Assembly (NCBI GenBank): GCA_951799445.1
Contig: CATOGU010000239.1
Span: forward strand, 62,001 to 126,000
DNA length: 64,000 nt
DNA from: Pseudisothecium myosuroides
Taxonomy: Eukaryota > Streptophyta > Bryopsida > Hypnales > Lembophyllaceae
Direction: 5' to 3'
Below, in pieces: positions 35,622 to 47,072 of the stretch (position 1 is the first letter of the stretch; the number at the start of each line of letters is the position of its first letter). The notes under the pieces are model-generated. The model did no database searches and was not told where the DNA came from. It was given only the letters and a program-made list of their open reading frames with translations. The translations under genes and the position numbers were made by a program.

Positions 35622-38600
35622 CTAGTCCAGTAGCACAGCACCCCTCAGGGCCTCATCAATAATCTCTTTGACATCTATCTTCAACTCAAATCCTGATAAA
35701 CGACTCTTGATAGGATGTGCTATAGGTGACAAACTAAATTTGGAACAAAGAACAATGTGGCTATAAATTGTACTTGGTTCTCTGTCATTCCTCAGCAAAT
35801 AAGTTCGACTCCCTTCTTTGAGCCTCTCATACCAAATTCCATTGAAAACAACATCCCCAGGGACATAGGTGTTCTCATCCGGGTCAGTGAAAGCTTCTTC
35901 AACAATGTACGTTGCCTTAACAACGATCATGAGCCACCATGGCTCCTCTTCCAGTGGTGCACGCACAGCAACATTGTCCCCCACGCACAAGCCATCCGCA
36001 ATCCACTCTCCATCAGTGCCAGCTTCAATCTGCTCGTTTGCATCATAAAGTCTCCGAGCTTGAAATGGAGCTTTGGGTCTCAACCTGAACAAAGTGAACT
36101 CTGGCACATGGTCAATTTGATAGCATGTATGCTGGGTCTCATACCCTAAACAAACATAGCAAAAACAAGACAAGTACCGATATTGGATAAGTGTTGGGTC
36201 TCTAGCAGTCACCGAACGGCATTGATGGTTAGACATGCTGCCCGGCACCCGTTCAGCTTGCCTGGTGTCACTCCTATCCACACTACCCAGTCCAGTTTTG
36301 GGAATCAGCCAAAAAAATTTATGTGTCTCACACCGTGCACCTCGGGGCCCTGCATGCACCTTCACAGCCTGCTCATTTAAGAACTGAACAATCTCAGCAG
36401 CACTCTGTAGCTTCCTCCCATCTGCTTTCAACTGCTCCGTACGGATCTCTCTCTTCAGCAAGGCACTTGCACCATCTACTTCCCCCTTCCCATGCCCAGA
36501 ACCAAAATAATTCCAAGACATTTGGCAACCATCTATCAATGTGGCACTGCTAGTCAACGTAGGATATCTACTAATAAAATACCAAGCTCGTGCACTCTTA
36601 AATTGTCCACTACATCCATCTGACCAGACTATGTGGTTATTGGGAGTGAAACCTTGGCCCTTCACATGTTCCCAATTCAGCATCAGACAATGCTGAACAT
36701 AAAGAGAATCATGACTTCTATCATCAGATACATAATAATGAATCTCTTTCAACAAAAGAGGCTCATTGGTATCTTTGCTCCAAGCAGGATTCAACTTGTA
36801 AGTAATATGAACCAAGATGGTGACCTGATCATTATGCCAATGCATACTTTGTATCTCATTTTGAATCTTAAAAGTATAATTTTCTGAAAAATCAATGCAA
36901 GAGATTAAAGTGCTAGGCGGAACAGAGGTAAACAACTCTTTAAATTGATAATCCTGCCAAGATGCTACATAATTATGCAACACAAATGCTTGCAACTTAG
37001 GTTTGAGGTAATCGATCAACTCACGGGGAGTCGTTTCTTTATATTCCAAGGTTGAAGCTTTCCTTGGATTTCCTTCCTCTGTTGTCCCCACCACCTTGTA
37101 TCCGATGCACTTCCACTTCACGATCTGCTGAGATGTCATTTCTTGAGGACAGATATGAAGCAACTGGATTCCACAATCCACGCATTTACCAATTAAACAA
37201 TCCTGCTTGTGCCACATTGACAGTTCCTCTTTTTTGCATAAAATGGATGTCCAAAGGTTAGTCAACCTCTCATAAACTTGAAGATGAGCTTTACACATAC
37301 TACCCAAACCCTCACCACACCCTAAGCCACCACAAAGCATCACACAATCACACAAACAATCTGAATGAATTCCTTGTCTATCGGTCCTCATAATGTCGAG
37401 AGCAATCATTAGCTCCGTCAACTCCTGGTGGTATCGGCAGCAGCAGGTGTTCCACATTCTCAACCGCTTCACCCACCAGGGCTTCAAGTACTCAAAAGAA
37501 GTCAAGCTACAAATGAGGTCAGGATTCTTGTCCTTGAAAGCCGTATAAAATTCGAGCTGCACACCAGTTAACACAAATCAGAAAAATCACAACAGCAGAA
37601 GCATTCATGTGCTGACATTCACTGCAAGCCAAAGCAACCCAACACCCTAAGCACCCTAAGCATGCCACCTTCAGCACAAAAGTAGGACAAAATGAAAGCA
37701 CCCTAAGCACAAGCAACCCAGCACCCTAAGCACCCTAAGCATGCCACCTTCAGCACAAAAGTAGGACAAAGTGAAAGCACCCAAAGTACAAGCAACCCAA
37801 CACCCTAAGCACCCTAACCACAAGCAATCCAGCACCCTAAGCACCTTAAGCACAAGCAACCCAGCACCCTAAGCATGCCACCTTCAGCACAAAAGTAGGA
37901 CAAAGTGAAAGCACCCTAAGCACAAGCAACCCAGCACCCTAAGCACCCTAACCACAAGCAACCCAGCACCCTAAGCACCCTAACCAAACCACTTCAGCAC
38001 CACAGCAGGAACATGGTTGATGTGCTAACATTCACTACAAGCAAAAGCAACCAGTGATTCTAAGTATCTGAAGCACACCACTTTCAGCACAAAAGCAAGA
38101 CAAAAGCAAGGAATATCTATTTGAAGCACCCTAAGCGCAAGCACCACAAGCACCACAGTACAGCGGCAGCTTGTTCAGCTCTATGCTACCATTCACTACG
38201 AGAACAAGCACCAAATGGTTCTAAGTATCTGAAGCACCACCTTCAACACGCAAGTAGGATAAAAGCATTGAACGTACTAATAGCAAGCACAAAATCCTAA
38301 ACCCTCTCAGCTCGAAAGTCTCCAAAGCACCCCACTTCCAACACAGAAGTTCCATGATGCACAGCAGCAACAGCACTATATCGTAAACACATCTTAAGCA
38401 CAGCATCGAGCATCACATCACATCAGCAAGAAATACAAGTAATTATCAAGCCATACCTGTGAGCATTGAAGGAAATGTGTTGGATGCGAAACCCATTGTC
38501 TTAGACCTTCATGAAAACTGACAATATCCTTCCGATTTGGAGACACCGTGGTCTCATGAGCCCACCAATGCTCCACTGCGGCCTTGACATTCTCTGCAAG

Positions 38601-39233
38601 CGAATCGCTACGAATTTTTCTACGATTATGTAACCAGAAAGCATCCTTTGTACCATCCAAAACAAGGCGTCTACCCCGCGCCTTCGATATGTTTCTCCTG
38701 TCCACTCCCAACACAGCAGCCAACCCTCTACCACTCCCAGCCACTGAAGATGAAGCAAAGGTGCACAAGATATCTTTAGCCATAACAATCTTTGATGGTT
38801 TCACACCAACCAAATGTTCTCTCATACCCTCTCTCACACTAGAAACAACATTGTGCTGCAATTTGATAGTTTCCAAGTTACTAAGGAATGGTGGAATCAT
38901 GTCTTTCATGTAACTGTGACCCAAAAACTTTTGCACAGTAAGGTGCTGAATGTTAGAATCGTATTCTTCCAAGCGAGAATAGGCAAACTTTGCAATCTCC
39001 CTGGCAATGTCTTGGCTAATTCTACTGGCCCTAGAGGCACAATGTTCAAAACTTTGAAATTCTCCCTGTTCTGTTCTTAAAGTAGCTGCTACTTCTTCTT
39101 CGACCAAACCTGCCTTTCTTCTAGCCCGACATCGCCGTGTTCGCTCACGTGCAGACGCCTTCCGCTTCTCTGCGGACCAAGCCTGGTAAGCGTCTTCCTC
39201 TACAGGACCCCTGATAATTTCAGATTCAGCCAT
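35622..39233 (-). CDS. Transposase-like protein with DDE/RNase H-like motifs, intact
   Basis: Two exons on the minus strand, 39233-38457 and 37556-35622, phase 0, intron with GT-AG ends; 903 residues with no break. A start at 39320 is possible but the paralogue at 25701 begins at the equivalent of 39233. The N-terminal exon has a basic stretch (KRKASARERTRRCRARRKAG) and the block KIVMAKDILCT-GVDRRN-AFWL. The second exon has Cys-rich pairs (CLIGKCVDCG near 379-388), then DFSENY (Asp about 481), HYYVSDDRSHD, IVWSDGCSGQFKSA (Asp about 572) and FGSGHGKGEVDGASALLKR (Glu/Asp 618-620). Spacing and order resemble an RNase H-like DDE/D transposase core of the kind seen in uncharacterised eukaryotic element proteins. 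I cannot name the superfamily. No TIRs found around it, so it could also be a domesticated gene. Confidence 0.6.
37600..38170 (-). repeat. Minisatellite in the transposase-like gene intron
   Basis: The 900-base intron 37557-38456 holds tandem words such as AGCAACCCAGCACCCTAAGC and a longer unit of about 150-190 bases ending in CATGCCACCTTCAGCACAAA (37660, 37740, 37875). In the gene's orientation the unit reads GGGTGCTTAGGGTGCTGGGT, close in style to the RING intron minisatellite. Confidence 0.85.
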
Positions 39234-40150
39234 TTCGAAGGTCCAGTTCTGGAAATACACCCACGGAGGCAAATATACATCAGCCCGCACATGCCCTAAA
39301 CCTGGAAAGACACGGAACATACCCTAAATACATCTCAAGACCCTAAACGCAAAAATCGAGCATACCTTTCAGCCAGCACCAATAGGAACAACAGTGATTC
39401 AAATAAAGCATTGTTTTTGCCGCCATGAAATCGTACTAACAACCAACCAGTGCCGCAAAAAAAAAAATGTGGACAGCGGCGCAACAATGAACGCACCTGA
39501 ATTCTCCAAGCTAATGTAGCTTTGAATGCATTCAAGATCCTCCAATGACAAACCCTATTGCAACGGCGCACTTCCCATTCAGTTGTACATCAAAATCCAA
39601 GTCCACCCTAAACCGGAGCAACCCTAAACTTGAACCGCAGCTGATGTTCAAATTTCTCCACTTCAATGTGGTACCCTAAACCTTTAACGTTGGTGCCGTT
39701 CAACAATCGTGGCAAGGAAGCCCTTCTCCGTGCCAAAGTTCGGACCAACTGCGCACAGCTGAAATTCCTTGAGGGCTTTAGCGATTATGTAAACCCTAAA
39801 CCCTCCACTTCATGGGTTGCGGCAAACCTTAAGCACAGTAGACCAAATGGTTCTAACAGCGTGCTCTACAGAACTTGGTGAGAAGGGAAGAGAATTACGA
39901 TTCAACGCAAAGAGAAACGGCTAACCCAACACAAAGTTTACACAGCTCGGTGAATAGGAAGGAGCGCCAGGACTCAGCGAGAAGGGAAACGGCTACAGCT
40001 CGGTGAGAAGGAAAGAGCGCCAGGACTCAGCGAGATCAAAAACAGCAACAGCTCGGTGAGAAGGAAAGAGCGCCAGGACTCAGCGAGAAGAGAAACGGCT
40101 ACACCTGAATCCGAAGTTTGAACTTGGATGTGTTCGTGAAGGCGCCAAAC
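39234..40150 (-). other. Telobox-rich upstream region of the transposase-like gene
   Basis: CCCTAAA words (TTTAGGG in the gene's orientation) occur at 39296, 39322, 39337, 39605, 39622, 39671 and 39793. Beyond them, 39935-40100 is a tandem repeat of 53 bases: GAGCGCCAGGACTCAGCGAG at 39962, 40015 and 40068. This region should hold the promoter. Confidence 0.5.
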
Positions 40151-41814
40151 GCGTATTCATCCAAAACGTCCCACTAATCATCCAATTTAGCACTATTTAG
40201 CACAAAAAGCAAGCGTGACACCCACATTTTTGTCCTTTTTGAATACATATACATTTCTATATATGGATGTGATTCATCTTCCCGAAATTACATACAATGT
40301 TGAATACATTAGTGTAATTTTTTAGAAACTATCAAAGAATCAATTAAAATTATTCACAATCAAAGCTCAAAAAAGGAAGTGTGACACCTTTTGTGGCTCC
40401 AATTACCTCATGTTTACCCTAGAGAATGGTTCAAAACTAAATTGTAAAGAGTTTAATTGTGGAATTGGAAAATGCCAATCCCAATGGTAGCAATATTGTA
40501 ATAAACAATCTACATCCTACAATTTTATTTTTTTTGAAAAAAATTGAAAATTGAGTGAAATAAACAACTTTAAAGTTTATTTTAGAATAGACAATCTATA
40601 ACTGCTTGCAAACTAAAAATCCTAATAACGTTTGACTCATAAATCAAAATGAGATGATTCAAAGCTTTCCACATATATATAAATCCATATACATAAATCT
40701 AAATTAGATTTATTTATGACCCTACTACACAAAGGTCAATGAAATCAACCCTCATTCCCCCACTATTGTTGTTTCTAATGAACCCTAAACCCTAAAATCC
40801 TAAACCCTTTTTCCTTTTGAAAATTAGCTTTGATTATGGCTATACTACCCAAAGGTCAATGAAATCAACCCTCATTCCCCCTACTATTGTTGTTTTTAGT
40901 GAACCCTAAACCCTAAACCCTTAACCCTACATAGAAGCGGTTTAGGGCCATAAGCCCCAAATCCTTTCATCTCCCTGAATGGCTCTTCATTTTTGTCTAA
41001 GACGATTGCTACGGTAGAGGGGTCGCCGGACATGTTAACCATGGATGGTATGCAAATAAAAACCCAAAACTATTGCAACCCTAAACTCTCAAAATGTCTT
41101 TTGAAAAAAGGACAAACAAAATCTTGAAAGAAGGCACGAATTCTCATCATAAAAAACATCCCTAAGAATGAGGCCTAAATCCTTTGAACATGGCCCCCTT
41201 ACATTTCTTCCACAAAAGAGGAGGGATCAAAAATTCAAAATGAATTCATGAGTGAGGTAGAATTATGAAAAAAAGGCCACAAAAACACCCTAAACCCCAA
41301 ACAGTGGAAGGCCCTAAACCCAAATGAAAGCATTGAGTTCGAAGAAGAAGTGCCTCCCAAATGTAACTTTTTCCTCGGGATGAATTTGAAGGCGAAACTT
41401 GTCCCATTGGAAAGAAGGAAAAAAATCAATCCAGATCGGGGGCAAAAATTCTTCATTTGAAACAATATTGCAAAAGATAGGGCCACACCTCCAAAAAATA
41501 AAAAATAAAAAACCCTGGTAGAACTTGCTGCCAACGTCAAAAATTGTGGACTAAAAACAACCATAACTTTTTTGGGGTGATGAATTAGAATGCAAGAGTG
41601 GTACTCTTGGAATCACAGCCAAAAACCAATCAAGGTAGGCCTAAAACCGCACAAATTAGCAAAAGTCGACACAAATTAACAAAGGAAAAGGTACACAATG
41701 TATATACCTTTGTTAATGGGGTGTAATGATTTACACCAAATGTGCCACATTATGGTAGCTTCTTGCTATAGGGTCCATGTGTTATTGAAGATTTCTCTTT
41801 AAAACTTAAAATAC

Positions 41815-42004
41815 TGTGGGAACCCAGAAAACCAGATTCTAGTTATTAAGGTAGACTTAGAATTAAGGATCTATTTTTTAGTGAAAGAATTTTTATTTTG
41901 TGGGTCAGAAGTAGAAGAATTAGTAAAATTATATATTAGCAAAACATAGGATTTCTTAATAAGATAAAATGGTTAAGGAGGAAAATTTATTTTTCGTCCT
42001 AAAT

Positions 42005-42037
<33 letters not shown>

Positions 42038-43617
42038 TCAGGAGGAGCTGACACGTGTTACCTAAGCCTCATCAAGTGGAAGCGCCTCCAAAGCGGCTGA
42101 AGTGAGCTGCAATTATTTTAGGAAGGAAGTAGGTAGGCGATTTAGGACTAAAGTTCTTTTGATTTAGAAAGTTACTTGCAAGTTGCTTCTTGTTAGGAGG
42201 AACCTGGACACCCGGATCCGGATTTGTCGGATCTGAGATTCACTTTTTGTGGGTGGGACCAGAAGTAGATAGAAAGTTTCTTAGGATAGACTTAGACCAG
42301 TAGGGCTATAGCCGAAGTTTTTGATTGGTAGAAAGCAGTCAGTTAGCTGCTTTTAGTCGGATGAACCTGGACGGTACTTTCCGGGTTTTTAGGATCTGAG
42401 ATCCACATTTTGCGGATCAGCGGGGTGTGGTAGTGAAAGTCAACGTGTGAAGGATAAGGAGAATGACAGGTGTCATTCTCTGGTCCTTTGCCTTGGATTC
42501 CCAGGGGCCTTTAGGGTTCTCTGGGTGTTTGGTATTTAGGGGCTGACTTTGGTTTGAAGCCCCGGGCATTTCTTTCTTGTAAATTTCAGCATCTAGTAAA
42601 GTCATTCAGATTTCCACTTCCTAAGAGTTGCTCTGAAAAGTCTCGACTCTGGGTTGGTATGCCGGCAATGCTAGAACCATTGTTTAGTGCATGTAGCTGC
42701 TTTGCTAGTGTTGAGAGGGAGGAAGAGTTCCCCCGGATTTTGTCTGGATCCGGTTCTTGGAGTATTAGGAGTTAGTTTATGATGAACTGGCATACTAAGG
42801 GGTAGTTTCATCTGCCGATTTTCCTTGAGAGTCTTCTGAGTGAGATAGCCTTTCCTAGGTTGGGTGAGTTCTTCGGATGAAGTACGAATGCTAGCCGACG
42901 TCTGATGAGGTCTTGCTGTTACCGGAAGATAGGAACTGGAAAGTAGTTGGGATCCTTTAGTTAGTACTAGCTCTGCTCTGGGAACTATGTTTTGACAGAG
43001 TCTGTCGTTGTAGTAAGTGGGATAGTAGGGGTTTCCTGAGTGACCTTCTTGTCTGGAGTAACTTCCCGGATCAGTTGTGAGGAGATACTTACTTTCCGGG
43101 TTTTCTTGTTGTTTTTCTTTGTTGTTTATGTTCTAGTGGAACTTCAGCCACTTTAAACCAGTGGAGGGTAGGACTTACGTGTCCTTCCTTAAGTCCAAGA
43201 GCGGAACCCTCTGAGTTAGAGGTTAAACTATACCAGTGTTTGCATTTGCTTGATTAAATCCGATTCCGGGAAAGGCACAGGATCACGACACTCTTTCCGA
43301 TTCTGTGTTTAGTTAAGTCGGCTACTAAGTTATTGTTACTGTTGAGAAGGAATGCCAATCTATTTCATGTTGATTGGTAATATGTTTGAGAGTTAGGTTG
43401 ATACAGAAGAAGGTTAACTGAAAACAGATCGGGAAGTCTAGTTCTACATTTTAATCCCGGATTCTATTTGTCTTGGGTTTTGTGTTCCGGATCCTGTTCC
43501 GGTTATTTTGAAGATACGACTAGTTGAAATCCTGTGGGAACGATACACGAGTCATCTTGGGTGTTTTATCAATTAAAACGCCTAAAGGTAGGATTTGTGC
43601 TTTGCTGTGTTACGACA
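41815..43617. mobile_element. 1,803-bp TG...CA insertion with 5-bp target duplication
   Basis: The element begins TGTGGGAACCC and ends GTTACGACA. AATAC flanks both sides (41810-41814, 43618-43622), and the empty site with a single AATAC is at 60522-60526 in copy B. TG...CA ends and a 5-base duplication are the mark of LTR-retrotransposon integration. I find no terminal direct repeat inside, so it behaves as one LTR-like unit (solo LTR or single-unit element). Its right half is related to the element at 47073-50573: TCTGTCGTTGTAGT, TGAGTGACC, AGTTGTGAGGA and the terminal GGAACGATA...GTCATCTT...ACGACA. It has no long ORF. CGGAAACCGG is repeated at 42005-42035. Confidence 0.88.
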
Positions 43618-44520
43618 AATACTTACTAATATGTATGCCATTGCCCAACCCAAACATACACCCTAAACCCTAAACCCCCTAATTGACCATCTTTCATTAT
43701 TCTTGTCCACAGTGGCATTTTTACCAAAAATATGCGATTTTGTTGATCTTTTTTATACGAAAGCTAAATAAGTCTTGTTTCATTTCAATGCTGGCAATCA
43801 TCAAAATGATGTAAATTTCATCCATAAAAATGTTTCTTGAACTATTTTGAGTTCAACTAATGAAATGAAGTTCATTAAGGATAATTTAAATTCTAACTAG
43901 AAATTTAGCAAAAATTTGTGAATTTGTGATTTTTAAAGCAATATGAACTCTAGAACTTTAACCCTGATTTTTTTATTTTCTAATTTTAGAGTGACCCAAT
44001 AACTTTGGTTTTGACCGTGATGTTGTGCACTAGAATATACATCTATAGTAAGATTTTGGTTTTCTAATCATAATTTTTATATAATATATGATTTTTTTTC
44101 ATTTTTTTTGACACTAACCCTAAACCCTTAAATTCTTCCCCAAAAAAATGCAAATTCTTGACTTGAAGCTTTATATCATTTTATTTTGGTGAGTGAGTGT
44201 TAAGTTATGAAGAGTTCTTGTTTTGGAATAGTTATGGATTTTCAACTCTAAAATAACTTTTGTTGTTGTTTATTTAACTTTGTTTCCAATATTTTTTGAA
44301 AAAAATAGAAATATAGGATGCAAATTGTTTATTACTGTATTCAAATCATTTGGATTATCAATTTTTCAATTCCATACTAAGAATTTTAATAATTTTAATG
44401 TAAAGCGACCCCAAATATATTTAACAGCTAAGGGCTCCAACATCCAACTTTGGTTTAAAAACTTAAACGCGAAGCCTTTAATTGCAGCCGTTGGCCGTTG
44501 CAACTTCTCTAACTCACTGT

Positions 44521-44717
44521 AGTCATAAATGATTTGTTTAAGTCCTGTCAAGATACAATGGTAGGTAGACGGCTAGCACCTGTACCAACCCCAAACCCCC
44601 GGTTACAAAAGACTACACGCATTTATAAAGGGACAGGTTACACCGATGTACCTCCTTTGAGAAAGATGTAACCGTGTACCCCCGAATGCATTGTATTCTT
44701 GTAGCTTCGAGGTATAG
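44521..44717 (+). repeat. Dispersed promoter-like module, copy in duplication A
   Basis: From AGTCATAAATGATTTGTTTA to GCGAGGTATAGG-like sequence. Further copies lie at 51606-51800, 52071-52288 and 61434-61622. The most conserved parts are CAATGGTAGGTAGACGGC and GTGTACCCCCGAATGCA. In duplications A and B it immediately precedes the small gene's promoter. Confidence 0.85.
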
Positions 44718-44830
44718 GGTGGGAGTTCTTTTTCGTTCTCTTTAGGTCTCGTAGGGTGGGAATTTTTTTTAGTTCTCTTTAGGTCTTGTAGGGTGGGAAT
44801 TCTAGAAGACTATTTAAGCCTGAACACAAC
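44714..44830 (+). promoter_or_regulatory. Probable promoter of the copy A small gene
   Basis: Three tandem units of about 35-45 bases share GTAGGGTGGGAATTCT/TTCTCTTTAGGTCT (44716-44803). They are followed by TATTTAAG at 44811, a reasonable TATA-like box, and a pyrimidine-rich start region (CATTCTTCCTCCCTC). A 10-codon upstream ORF (ATG 44871 to TAG 44900) lies in the leader. Confidence 0.5.
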
Positions 44831-45179
44831 ACTCATTCTTCCTCCCTCATTTTCAGTTCCTTCTGCACGGATGAGCTCGCTTTTCATCGCGCTAAACTAG
44901 TTTGGTACTAAAGCCTGTTTATATTTGTTTAAGCCTAGATCTAAGTGTTATTTGTATTATTTGTGTTAGTTCTTTATATTGTTATATTGATAGGGTTTTA
45001 GTCTTTTTAATTTCTTTTGTGTATCTAAAAGCTTGGCAGCAGAGGCAGAGCGACGTTGGGGCGGGCGGGGACTCGGGGAGTGGCGATCTTCGTTATATAT
45101 CATGCAAGTAAGTCACAGATCTTGTGCCTTTGTTTATTGCATTTATTTGGTTGAGCGCGTGTAACTTAATTGTAGCGAA

Positions 45180-45400
45180 CACTACAAGAGAAAGGAGTGT
45201 TTTAAGTGAGTTTTTAAGTAGTGTCCTAGACACATGATTTTAAGTAATGACCTTTAAGTAGATTTTTAGCAAAATTTGACTTAAAAACATGTGTTTTAAG
45301 TCAAATTTTGCTCAAAATCTCCTTAAAGGTCATTACTTAAAATCATGTGTCTAGGACACTACTTAAAAACTCACTTAAAACACCCCTTTCTCTTGTAGTG
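45180..45400. mobile_element. 221-bp CACTA-type MITE
   Basis: Ends CACTACAAGAGAAAGG and CCTTTCTCTTGTAGTG are the classic CACTA (En/Spm) terminus, with GAA as a 3-base target duplication (45177-45179, 45401-45403). The whole element is close to one long inverted repeat (TTTAAGTGAGTTTTTAAGTA at the left, its complement at the right), so its RNA would fold into a near-perfect hairpin of about 100 bp. The empty site is at 62081-62083 in copy B. Confidence 0.95.
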
Positions 45401-45409
45401 GAATTAGCG

Positions 45410-45910
45410 ATGGTGGGGTTCACAGCTGTGAAGCGCTGCATGGCCGCTGCGGTCACCGCACCTTCCATGGCCGTTTATCTCACCCACGAGGTACTGTACA
45501 CGAGGTGCTGTACTTGTTTGTTTCGTCTGGGTCGTCCTTCATTCTTTTTTTCGTTGTGTATTTTGTTTTTTAATGCCGTTGTGTATTTTTTCGTTTGCCA
45601 GAAATTTGGGGAGGCGCCGAGGTTCTTGCTCAGCACCTACGACTGGATTGTGGGCGCTGGGGTGGTCGCCAACCAGCTGGTGGGCCACCCGCAGTTCGGA
45701 ACCATGGACGCGAGGTTTGCGGCCATAGAAAGAGTTATGAGGACTAACTTTGAAGCTCTTGACGTGAAGCTTGCCTCCTTCGTTTCGGAAGGCAAGCGCG
45801 ACCGAAAGCTCGCGGCAGCTCACATGGAGGCGACACGCTTGGCGGCCCTCTCGTTGAAAGAATCCATCGAGAAGATGGAGAAAGAAATGTTTCTGTTGAA
45901 AAGCAAGTAG
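45410..45910 (+). CDS. Small two-exon coiled-coil protein, copy A
   Basis: Exons 45410-45490 and 45602-45910 (phase 0, intron 111 bases with GTACTG...TTGCCAG ends) give 129 residues. The intron is itself open, so an unspliced 166-residue form with a Phe/Cys-rich hydrophobic insert is possible. The spliced protein begins MVGFTAVKRCMAAAVTAPSM, continues through KFGEAPRFLLSTYDWIVGAG and GTMDARFAAIE, and ends in an amphipathic helix (ESIEKMEKEMFLLKSK). I do not recognise the family. GC is higher than in surrounding DNA. Copy B at 62090-62590 differs by five amino acids. The CACTA MITE ends 9 bases before this ATG and adds 224 bases with several out-of-frame ATGs to the leader. Confidence 0.6.
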   Translation: MVGFTAVKRCMAAAVTAPSMAVYLTHEVLYTRCCTCLFRLGRPSFFFSLCILFFNAVVYFFVCQKFGEAPRFLLSTYDWIVGAGVVANQLVGHPQFGTMDARFAAIERVMRTNFEALDVKLASFVSEGKRDRKLAAAHMEATRLAALSLKESIEKMEKEMFLLKSK

Positions 45911-46114
45911 CTTTTGGCGTACGCGTACGTTTCTCTCGTTTGCTTTTTCTACCTTGTTCAATTCGTTTTCAATTCGGATTTGTACTGGATTTGTACTGCT
46001 TCTAAGAGTATCTGGTGGTGGTGGTGGTTGTAGGTTGAGTTCATTTTTCCTCGTTATTTAGATCATTCGACCTCGGTTTCTAGCAAGGAGCTTCGTGGGG
46101 TTTTCCAAGAGGGC

Positions 46115-47072
46115 GTTTGTAGCTTTAAGTGGAGATAATTTTGACGGAATACTGAAATTCTCTTGGTCACCTGGTACGACTATGCAACATTGGTATTGAC
46201 TTTGCAATACCATATTTGAATTTCGATTTCACTACTCGGTGATTTTGAGTTGCCTGTCGTGACCAATGTTAGTCTGGACTTTATTTGTAGTTGATACTCA
46301 ACAATTTTGTGTACTCGATACTTGAATACCCTAACTGAGACTGACGGTAATTTTCAATTCCAGCAAAATTGGATCCTACATCGAGTTCACCAGTGCAACA
46401 CAAACCCTTCCTTGGCAATTGCTTTGTTGTTGCAACTCCCGTGTTGTCCATCAAGTGCACATTCGCATCTAGATTAGCCACATTGCCATTACTCGTCTTC
46501 TCAAAAGTCCAACTTGCTATATCTCGCAAACCGTGATACTTACATGGTGGTTTCTTTCACCATTGGATGCGCAATATGTGAAAATGGGGAGGTAGCCAAA
46601 ATTCCCGCCCTAAAAGAGTATGTCCAAAATTCGGGGATATCCATGTAACCCTAAACCCTAAACCCTAAAACCCTAGTGAAATTTGGGCCAAAAATATGGA
46701 AATCTCTACCCACAGGTACTTGCCCAAAGCAAAGACGTTATGTTGCTCCAAAATTCACCTTGGTCCTTTAGGGGTTAAGAATATGCACCCTATGTTTATA
46801 TTTGTTTTTTTTCAATATCAAAAATTGAATTAAATAAAGGCCTTCAAAGACCCTAATAGAGTAGAGATTCCCTAACTACCCTCATAACTTTCATTTCACC
46901 AATCAAAAAAGAATGATCAAAAAAACCTTCCACATATACCTAAATCTATAATCCTAGTTTCAATTTTCTTTAATTTTTAAAAGTGATTTTTTAAGATTTT
47001 CTTGAATTGCCCACTAATAAATGAAAATGATATATCATGCAATAACTTTTTAACCATGCAGTCAAAAGTTAT
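46115..47072. other. No gene
   Basis: AT-rich sequence with ACCCTAAACCCTAAACCC at 46648-46672. GTTAT at 47068-47072 is the left target duplication of the next element. Confidence 0.5.

Larger units (their letters stand above)
40420..46114. repeat. Segmental duplication, copy A (direct)
   Basis: From TAGAGAATGGTTCAAAACTA at 40420 to CCAAGAGGGC at 46114, this matches 59128-62794 almost base for base. Two insertions found only here (41815-43617 and 45180-45400) account for nearly all the length difference: about 3,663 bases remain after removing them and their target duplications, against 3,667 in copy B. It includes telomere-like CCCTAAACCCTAAA words at 40780-40925, a promoter and a small gene. 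Confidence 0.97.

Noticed and set aside
37519..37859. Minus-strand LGCLGCW-type repeat frames
   Set aside because: They arise from the intron minisatellite of the transposase-like gene.
40780..40925. CCCTAAACCCTAAA words as a true internal telomere
   Set aside because: Only two to three units at a time, as in plant telobox or interstitial repeats; both duplication copies share them.
41235..41564. 109-codon minus-strand frame in the segmental duplication (truncated version at 60022-60276)
   Set aside because: The copy B equivalent is shifted by a small indel, and the sequence has no motif; likely chance.
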